From Promethearchaeota archaeon (GTDB taxonomy: Archaea; Asgardarchaeota; Lokiarchaeia; Sigyniarchaeales; SOKP01), in assembly GCA_019894815.1 (NCBI GenBank), contig JAGXNU010000058.1, positions 1 to 10,526 on the forward strand: a DNA stretch of 10,526 nt, written 5' to 3'. The translations under genes and the position numbers were made by a program. Shown piece by piece: positions 6,410 to 10,526 of this stretch. Numbering within the stretch: position 1 is the first letter of the stretch; every line of letters begins with the position of its first letter. A model generated the notes under the pieces. That model did no database searches, was not told where the DNA came from, and was given only the letters and a program-made list of their open reading frames with translations.

Positions 6410-6913
6410 ATGAGTAATAAACAAGACGATCCTAACGTTAAAACTAGGAGCAAACTGAAAATAATATCAATCTTACTTTTCGTTGTTGGTATTCCTCTCG
6501 TGATTGCTGGAGCAATAGCATTTGGATACCTATCAGCAAATTTTTTCTCCTTGTCATTTGAAGAGAGTGCTCAACTTAGCACAATGGCTTTTGGAATGTT
6601 AGTGCCTGGAGCTTTTTTAAGCATAATTGGATTATTTTTAACAATTGTCGCTCATCAAAGGAATATAACACGATATGCGTTTGAGGAAACTGGAATGGCT
6701 CTCGGTGGAGCATCAGAGAAGGCATTAGATGGCTATGGAAGAGTGATCAGCAAAGGTAGTGAAGCAATGGCTTCTGGTATAAGGAATGCAGGTGGACTTA
6801 AATTTGATGTCAGTAAATCTGGAGAACAAAAGATCATGATAAAGTGTACACTGTGTGGTACGTTAAATGACGAGGAAGCTGCCTTTTGTGACAATTGCGG
6901 AGAAAAAATTTAA
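6410..6913 (+). CDS. Two-helix membrane protein with cytoplasmic C-terminal zinc ribbon
   Basis: A 167-residue protein of unknown function. A short basic N-terminus (KTRSKLK) precedes a first membrane helix at about 18-42 and a second at about 59-81. The positive N-terminus predicts both termini inside the cell. A soluble segment follows with small residues and regularly spaced Gly/Ala (about 95-130, including ALGGASEKALDGYG), probably amphipathic helix. The C-terminus is a compact zinc ribbon: Cys146-x2-Cys149 and Cys160-x2-Cys163 (IKCTLCGT, AFCDNCGEKI), ending four residues later. Such ribbons are common at protein ends in archaea and bind zinc, often for protein or nucleic-acid contact. 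GTG at 6401 would add three residues. The gene stands alone on the plus strand, with a strong T-rich stretch after it. The family is not recognised beyond this architecture. Confidence 0.8.
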   Translation: MSNKQDDPNVKTRSKLKIISILLFVVGIPLVIAGAIAFGYLSANFFSLSFEESAQLSTMAFGMLVPGAFLSIIGLFLTIVAHQRNITRYAFEETGMALGGASEKALDGYGRVISKGSEAMASGIRNAGGLKFDVSKSGEQKIMIKCTLCGTLNDEEAAFCDNCGEKI

Positions 6914-7146
6914 TAATATTAATAATACCTTTCTTTCTTTTTTTGAGTTTTTTCTAATATTTCGTTGATTTAACATATTTTAGAATTAAATTTGGAGATT
7001 ATCTTATCACAATGAGAAATAACATCAATCTTTTGAAATTTCTAAATAATTATACTTAGATGTCATAACGTAATTCTATCTTAAAAACTAGATTTAAATT
7101 TATTGAACATATTTTTCATTTAGATTAATTAATTTAAGATGATAAT
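6914..7146. other. Intergenic region with no supported gene
   Basis: A 233-bp AT-rich gap between the two zinc-ribbon genes. It begins with the T-rich stretch at 6930-6954. The longest ATG-started ORF noticed is about 15 codons (from 7012). No tRNA-like fold, repeat or conserved RNA motif is evident. The right part presumably carries the promoter for the small zinc-ribbon gene; TTTAAATTTA near 7092-7101 is one TATA-like candidate. Confidence 0.5.
6930..6954 (+). terminator. T-rich terminator after the zinc-ribbon membrane protein
   Basis: This stretch contains runs of three, seven and six T broken by single C or GAG, starting 16 bases after the TAA. It is the clearest oligo-T archaeal terminator in the window. 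No stem is needed or seen. Confidence 0.6.
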
Positions 7147-7320
7147 ATGACCGAAACGTATAAAAGAAACAAATGCGAAAAATGTGGAGAAGAAAACCCT
7201 CGGAAGCTTCATGAAGAGCCCGATAAAACCCAAGTATTATATTATTCGATGCAAGGTGCACCGGTTTATAAAACCAGAATCAAATGTGGTAATTGTGGTG
7301 CTGTTTTCGATAGAGCTTAA
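7147..7320 (+). CDS. 57-residue zinc-ribbon protein
   Basis: A small ORF from ATG 7147 to TAA 7320 encodes MTETYKRNKCEKCG and onward, 57 residues. It has two zinc knuckles, Cys10-x2-Cys13 (KCEKCGEE) and Cys47-x2-Cys50 (KCGNCGAVF), 33 residues apart. Between them are charged residues and a strand-like VLYYSMQGAPVYKTRIK segment. This is the classic layout of a stand-alone zinc ribbon: two Cys hairpins clamping one zinc with beta strands between. The whole protein is one domain, with no signal or membrane segment. Its G+C content is higher than the flanks and the Cys codons are regularly placed, so it is very likely real. Possible roles are nucleic-acid binding or association with RNA polymerase or the ribosome, by analogy only; no specific family is recognised. 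It is convergent with aroD, whose stop is 61 bp away. Confidence 0.75.
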   Translation: MTETYKRNKCEKCGEENPRKLHEEPDKTQVLYYSMQGAPVYKTRIKCGNCGAVFDRA

Positions 7321-7381
7321 ATTTCTTCCTTTTTGAATATTCGCTAATATTAAACAAGATTTTCTAATTCAATTACCTTAT

Positions 7382-8134
7382 TTATATATCTATTTCTAAC
7401 CAATCTTTAATATCTTTAGAGCTAATCTGTCCGGGAGCTGTTTCTTCCATGAATGATCCATATGTTAAAAAAGCCCCGTTATGCAAACAGTAAATTCGGG
7501 ATATAATTCCTAAATCACCCATACAAAAGGATATAATTTTCCTATTTAATTTTGAATAAAATTTGCATATTTTAATGGGAATAAAATTATTTCTAAACTC
7601 TTGGGCTGTGAAAACGAGTTTATAAACACTATTATTTATGGTCTCTATATTAAAATTAAGCTCATCCAATAATAAATGCTCAAACTTGTCAACTATAGAT
7701 TTTGAGTGATTAAAATCGGGCGTTTTTATAAAATCATGATATGAAAAAATCAGCTTTATATTGTAATTATCAAAAATATCTTTAATTTTCTTCAAGAGAT
7801 CCTTGCTGGAATTCATTTCTATATCAATAAAATCAGGTTTGGCTTCAATAAAACGCTGAATTATTTTTTCCCTTTTGTACTCATTAATTTTTAATTTACC
7901 ACCCTCAGAATGATGTCTCAAAGTAAATATTGAAGATATCGTAGCTGGAATTAGCTTTTTTAAATTTCTTAAAAAATTAAGTGTTATTAGTTCTTCATTT
8001 TTAAGGTAATCAAAACGAAATTCAATGAAATTTGAACCAGATCCTATACCTTCTCTTATAACTAATTCTAAATCTTTATAATTATCTGAATTAACTGGGA
8101 TTGCTAAACATATATTAATCGAATTTGATTTCAT
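7382..8134 (-). CDS. aroD: 3-dehydroquinate dehydratase, type I
   Basis: Converts 3-dehydroquinate to 3-dehydroshikimate by the type I (class I aldolase-like, Schiff base) mechanism on a TIM barrel. The 250 residues have the expected length. Active-site pieces visible: FIEFRFDYL with Glu38 and Arg40; TLRHHSEGGK with Arg73; SYHDF with the general-base His133; VYKLVFTA with Lys172, the Schiff-base lysine; CMGDLGIISRI with Arg213; and TYGSFMEETAPGQIS with Gln236, the substrate-closing loop. The start is ATG at 8134, with no obvious ribosome site. It lies 34 bp downstream of adk on the same strand, so the two are probably co-transcribed. Its product is the substrate of AroE, encoded about 3 kb away on the same strand. 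The pathway genes here are therefore clustered but split into separate transcription units. Confidence 0.93.
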   Translation of the reverse strand: MKSNSINICLAIPVNSDNYKDLELVIREGIGSGSNFIEFRFDYLKNEELITLNFLRNLKKLIPATISSIFTLRHHSEGGKLKINEYKREKIIQRFIEAKPDFIDIEMNSSKDLLKKIKDIFDNYNIKLIFSYHDFIKTPDFNHSKSIVDKFEHLLLDELNFNIETINNSVYKLVFTAQEFRNNFIPIKICKFYSKLNRKIISFCMGDLGIISRIYCLHNGAFLTYGSFMEETAPGQISSKDIKDWLEIDI

Positions 8135-8168
8135 GGTTTGATAAAAAAAATTGATTATTGGAAAAAAT

Positions 8169-8813
8169 TTAAATTTCTAGAATAGATTTAATCTGATCTC
8201 CTGTAAGTTCTAGTGTATTCTCTGCATTTACGTTTTTGAGTAATTTCTTCTTTTTATAGTACTTAATTATTGGTTTAGCATTTTTTTCGTAGGTATCTAA
8301 GCGATTTTTAAGTGTCTCTTCATTATCATCGCTTCTTTGTTCAAACTTAATTTCTGCACCACAGTTATCACAAATACCTTCCTTCTTTGGAGGAAGCGTG
8401 TATTTGTTATAGATTTCTCCACAACTTTTACAGGAGTATCTCCCCAGAATTCTTTTGGTGATAATATCTCTACTTACCTCTAATAAAAGAAATAAATCTA
8501 TATCAGAAATTTCTGAAAGCGATTTAGCTTGCGGAAGAGTTCGGGGGAATCCGTCTAATATGAAACCATTTTGCTTTACATCTTCTTTGTTTAGTCTCTC
8601 TTTAACCATCCCAATAGTCACTTCATCGGGAACGAGTTCCCCTTTATCCATGTATTCTTTTGCTTTTAACCCCAGAGGTGTTTCCTTTTTCAGATTTTCT
8701 CGAAATATATCACCCGTGCTTACATGAGCTATATCTGGTAAAACCTTCTTAATTTGACCTGAAAACGTGCCCTTTCCCGCGCCTGGGGGACCAAAGAGAA
8801 TTAATTTTTTCAT
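8169..8813 (-). CDS. adk: Adenylate kinase with zinc-binding LID
   Basis: Interconverts ATP + AMP and 2 ADP. The 214-residue protein is the long-form adenylate kinase found in bacteria and some archaea, not the short trimeric AdkA type of methanogens and Sulfolobales. Motifs: P-loop GPPGAGKGT (8-16, Lys14), STGDIFREN (32-40, AMP binding), LDGFPRT (86-92), LGRYSCKSCG opening the LID, and RSDDNEETLKNRL (160-172). Four cysteines in the LID, Cys128, Cys131, Cys148 and Cys151, form a structural zinc site. The start is ATG at 8813, with AGGATGAG at 8824-8817 as a modest ribosome site and a TATA-like element near 8860. It leads aroD by 34 bp. That pairing has no obvious metabolic logic beyond shared demand. 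Confidence 0.95.
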   Translation of the reverse strand: MKKLILFGPPGAGKGTFSGQIKKVLPDIAHVSTGDIFRENLKKETPLGLKAKEYMDKGELVPDEVTIGMVKERLNKEDVKQNGFILDGFPRTLPQAKSLSEISDIDLFLLLEVSRDIITKRILGRYSCKSCGEIYNKYTLPPKKEGICDNCGAEIKFEQRSDDNEETLKNRLDTYEKNAKPIIKYYKKKKLLKNVNAENTLELTGDQIKSILEI

Positions 8814-8816
8814 AAT

Positions 8817-8864
8817 CTCATCCTAATTTGTAATATGTGATTTTAAAAACTATTAATATATTTA
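8817..8864 (-). promoter_or_regulatory. Promoter and ribosome site for adk-aroD
   Basis: Minus-strand TAAATATA at 8864-8857 fits a TATA box. A start about 26 bp on (near 8834) would leave a leader of some 20 nt that includes AGGATGAG (8824-8817), just before the ATG. The elements are consistently spaced. Confidence 0.45.
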
Positions 8865-8968
8865 TTGATCTACATTTTTTATAAGCTTTCTTTATCGAAT
8901 TCAATTACAATTTTTAATCTTATTTTTTAAAACACCTTTATTATTACATGGAATAAGTAGAAGCTAAC

Positions 8969-9550
8969 CTATTTTGAAGTGAGTATGGAATTTTGAATAT
9001 GATTAATAAGAAATTCAACTCTCTTTCTTTCTTTGAGGCTTAATAATTTACTAAAACTTGATTTGATTTTAGTTCCATAATAAGAATTACCAAAAAAAGT
9101 ATTGACATTTATTATAGTCTGTAATAAATAATTTTTATTTCCTAAATGAAGATAAATAGAAAGATCATTGATAATTAAAAAATTTGTGGGGTTTTCATTA
9201 AAAAGTTGCAATGATTTAGTGGCAATTTTATAATTATGGCAGACATTTTCAAATAATTCTTTTCTGTCTCGTGCGTTAAACCGAGGAGGAATTATTTCTC
9301 CTTCGAGAGGCAAGTATTTGCATTTAAGACTCATTTTTGAGAAATCTTTTATTTTACCTCCAAATTTGATATTATTAATATTTAAAGCGGGAGCAAAATC
9401 TAATACACTAATATCTGCAGGACTGATATATTCCGATTTTAAAAGGTAATCAATGAATTGAGCGGTGTAATAAGTTTTTCCCGTATTTATTTCTCCATAT
9501 AATAATGTGTGTTGCCCTATTGCTTTTTTGAAATCTATTTCTTTCTTCAT
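8969..9550 (-). CDS. P-loop NTPase of unknown function, downstream of thiW
   Basis: A 193-residue protein with a clear Walker A, GEINTGKT (19-26, Lys25), just after an N-terminal QHTLLYGE strand. A hydrophobic strand ending in acidic residues, NFLIINDLS (123-131, Asp129), is a plausible Walker B. A second strand, ISVLDFAP (47-54), follows the first helix. Further blocks that look structured are EGEIIPPRFNARDRKELFENV (two parts, from 83) and NTFFGNSYYGTKI (150-162). No ABC signature (LSGGQ) is present, so it is not an ECF-transporter ATPase, and there is no GTPase NKxD. It comprises little more than one P-loop domain. The start is ATG at 9550, 27 bp after the thiW stop, on the same strand, so co-transcription is likely. 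The function is not recognised; the pattern is of a conserved but uncharacterised ATPase. Confidence 0.75.
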   Translation of the reverse strand: MKKEIDFKKAIGQHTLLYGEINTGKTYYTAQFIDYLLKSEYISPADISVLDFAPALNINNIKFGGKIKDFSKMSLKCKYLPLEGEIIPPRFNARDRKELFENVCHNYKIATKSLQLFNENPTNFLIINDLSIYLHLGNKNYLLQTIINVNTFFGNSYYGTKIKSSFSKLLSLKERKRVEFLINHIQNSILTSK

Positions 9551-9577
9551 TATAATATCATGGAAAATTAAAATTAA

Positions 9578-10120
9578 TTAATCTGAGAAGGTTTTTCTTG
9601 AAAAGCCAGAGTCTTTTAAAATTTTTAAAACTATGAAACCTAGAACAGATCCCACCACTGAAGCAAGCATAAATACCCACCAATAAAATAGTAGATTTGC
9701 TAGTGTAAATCCTTCAATTAAAGCTGTTATTGTACCTCCAATGAATACTGTACCAACTGGTTCGGTAAAAGCGGCGTATTCCACATATTTAGGATATTTT
9801 TTATTTAAGAAGTAAGAAACAACTCCTACTACAAAAGCACCTGAAATTCCACCATGGAAGGCATGAATTGTTCCAATATTGGTTGAAAACCGAATAATAG
9901 CAATCCCTAAAGCACTAATAATTGAGAATGATAATCCCAATAAGACTCCAGTTAACGCATTTATGAGATGGGCAAAAGGATTTATTCTAGTTCCAGCAAT
10001 CATAATGTAACCGAATGGATTTAGATAACTCAAAACGACTCCAACAGCGATTAAAATCGCACTTACGGCTATTCTAATGGTCATCTTATTATTGAATTCA
10101 GCGCGTTTTTCTTCTGACAT
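9578..10120 (-). CDS. thiW: ThiW-like ECF transporter S component
   Basis: A 180-residue integral membrane protein with about five hydrophobic segments (roughly 14-34, 52-77, 90-106, 122-140 and 142-167). ThiW is the predicted substrate-binding (S) subunit of an energy-coupling-factor importer for the thiazole precursor of thiamine. Family-like sequence: RINPFAHLINALTGVLLG (45-62), NIGTIHAFHGGISGAF (81-96) and EPVGTVFIGG (120-129). No EcfA or EcfT gene is in the window, so shared modules elsewhere would be needed. The start is ATG at 10120, with AGGAGG seven bases upstream. It is followed closely by the P-loop NTPase gene and diverges from the FAA-family gene. No TPP riboswitch motif was seen upstream. 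The thiamine-precursor specificity rests on family resemblance. Confidence 0.8.
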   Translation of the reverse strand: MSEEKRAEFNNKMTIRIAVSAILIAVGVVLSYLNPFGYIMIAGTRINPFAHLINALTGVLLGLSFSIISALGIAIIRFSTNIGTIHAFHGGISGAFVVGVVSYFLNKKYPKYVEYAAFTEPVGTVFIGGTITALIEGFTLANLLFYWWVFMLASVVGSVLGFIVLKILKDSGFSRKTFSD

Positions 10121-10127
10121 GAGATAT

Positions 10128-10133
10128 CCTCCT
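10128..10133 (-). promoter_or_regulatory. Shine-Dalgarno for thiW
   Basis: AGGAGG on the minus strand, seven bases before the ATG at 10120, fixes the start. TATA-like candidates upstream are GAATATTAAAG (10175-10165) and AAATATAAATT (10156-10146). Only the first leaves this site inside the message. Confidence 0.75.
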
Positions 10134-10197
10134 ATAAAAACATAATTTATATTTCAATCCTAACTTTAATATTCATAATCAATCTATTCTAATAAAT

Positions 10198-10212
10198 GAT
10201 ATAACTTATATC
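10198..10212. promoter_or_regulatory. 15-bp palindrome over the FAA-gene TATA region
   Basis: GATATAACTTATATC is a perfect inverted repeat with 7-bp arms around a single C, in the 137-bp gap between divergent thiW and the FAA-family gene. Its right arm contains a TATA-like ACTTATATC, which would start plus-strand transcription near 10234, leaving AAGGTG at 10240-10245 as ribosome site before the ATG at 10258. It may be an operator or simply a symmetric TATA box. Confidence 0.4.
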
Positions 10213-10257
10213 TTAGTTTAGCAAAAGGGAACGATTTAGAAGGTGTTATGTTATAAG

Positions 10258-10526
10258 ATGAAAATAGGAGAAATGGAGATTTATCCTTCAAAAATCATCT
10301 GCGTTGGTACAAACTACATGGATCATATCGAGGAAACCAAGCTAGAAATACCTAAAGAACCAGTTCTTTTTCCTAAGACTTTAAATTGCCTAATTACTGA
10401 AAATCAATCTATTATCTATCCAAAAATGCTTTATGAAAATCGTAAAATGAATCGTGTAGATTATGAAGTGGAGTTAGCATTTGTTATCTCAAAAACGTGT
10501 AAAAATGTTAACGCTCAGAATGCGTA
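10258..10526 (+). CDS. Fumarylacetoacetate hydrolase (FAA) family protein, 5' part
   Basis: The first 89 codons of a gene that runs off the right edge. The translation begins MKIGEMEIYPSKIICVGTNY and carries the hallmark N-terminal FAA-family pattern: KIICVGTNYMDHIEE (about 12-26), PKEPVLFPK (32-40), and DYEVELAFVIS (68-78). Glu69 and Glu71 in this last block are the usual divalent-metal ligands. Members of the family hydrolyse or decarboxylate acylpyruvates, oxaloacetate or dienoate-type compounds, and specificity cannot be told from this fragment. ATG at 10258 is taken as the start because AAGGTG lies 12 bases upstream. An in-frame ATG at 10273 (residue 6) is possible. It diverges from thiW. 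Confidence 0.85.
   Translation, partial: MKIGEMEIYPSKIICVGTNYMDHIEETKLEIPKEPVLFPKTLNCLITENQSIIYPKMLYENRKMNRVDYEVELAFVISKTCKNVNAQNA

Noticed and set aside
7012..7059. Short ATG ORF (about 15 codons) with an upstream TTGGAG
   Set aside because: Too short, composition-driven, and the spacing of the supposed ribosome site is long.
8455..8727. 90-codon plus-strand ORF inside adk
   Set aside because: Antisense shadow of a clearly recognised adenylate kinase.
10121..10257. TPP riboswitch upstream of thiW
   Set aside because: thiW is often riboswitch-controlled in bacteria, but neither strand of this gap shows CTGAGA or CTGATG-type core motifs, and the leader is too short and AT-rich.
1..10526. 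CRISPR arrays, insertion sequences, tRNA or rRNA genes
   Set aside because: No regularly spaced repeats, transposase motifs, terminal inverted repeats or tRNA-like segments were recognised by reading; a tRNAscan or repeat search was not possible.

Overview
The window is an AT-rich (by eye roughly 30% G+C), gene-dense stretch of what looks like an archaeal chromosome. The archaeal signs are TATA-like boxes about 25 bp ahead of short leaders, ribosome-binding sites of the GGTGA/GTGAT/AGGAGG kind, T-rich stretches after genes, an archaeal-style LeuC/HacA large subunit, type I dehydroquinate dehydratase, and small Cys4 zinc-ribbon proteins with or without membrane helices. The mixture of these with bacterial-type shikimate kinase, zinc-LID adenylate kinase and ThiW would fit an Asgard (Promethearchaeota) or another mesophilic archaeon. 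That placement is inference; no rRNA or other phylogenetic marker is present.

Layout from left to right. (1) Minus-strand block: the 5' part of a leuC/hacA-type gene (1-1172, cut by the window edge) overlaps by one base a membrane-anchored M28 metallopeptidase (1172-2449), preceded by thymidylate kinase (2526-3143). A 44-codon ORF of doubtful reality (3179-3313) lies between thymidylate kinase and tyrA. (2) Aromatic amino acid cluster: tyrA (3326-4225) and aroE (4225-5094) overlap by one base on the minus strand. They diverge, across a 102-bp palindrome-rich promoter region, from a flavin-reductase-like gene (5197-5751) and a bacterial-type shikimate kinase (5748-6275) on the plus strand. (3) Two plus-strand zinc-ribbon genes: a two-helix membrane protein (6410-6913) and a 57-residue protein (7147-7320). 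(4) A minus-strand pair, adk (8169-8813) then aroD (7382-8134). (5) A minus-strand pair, thiW (9578-10120) then a P-loop NTPase of unknown function (8969-9550). (6) On the plus strand, divergent from thiW, the 5' end of a fumarylacetoacetate-hydrolase family gene (10258 to the right edge).

The unifying theme is the shikimate pathway. AroD (dehydroquinate to dehydroshikimate), AroE (to shikimate), AroK (to shikimate 3-phosphate) and TyrA (prephenate or arogenate to the tyrosine branch) are all here. AroA, AroC and the early steps are not. The flavin reductase overlapping aroK is notable because chorismate synthase, the pathway's last common enzyme, needs reduced FMN. No mobile element, CRISPR array, tRNA or rRNA was seen, and no gene-free stretch exceeds 300 bases.
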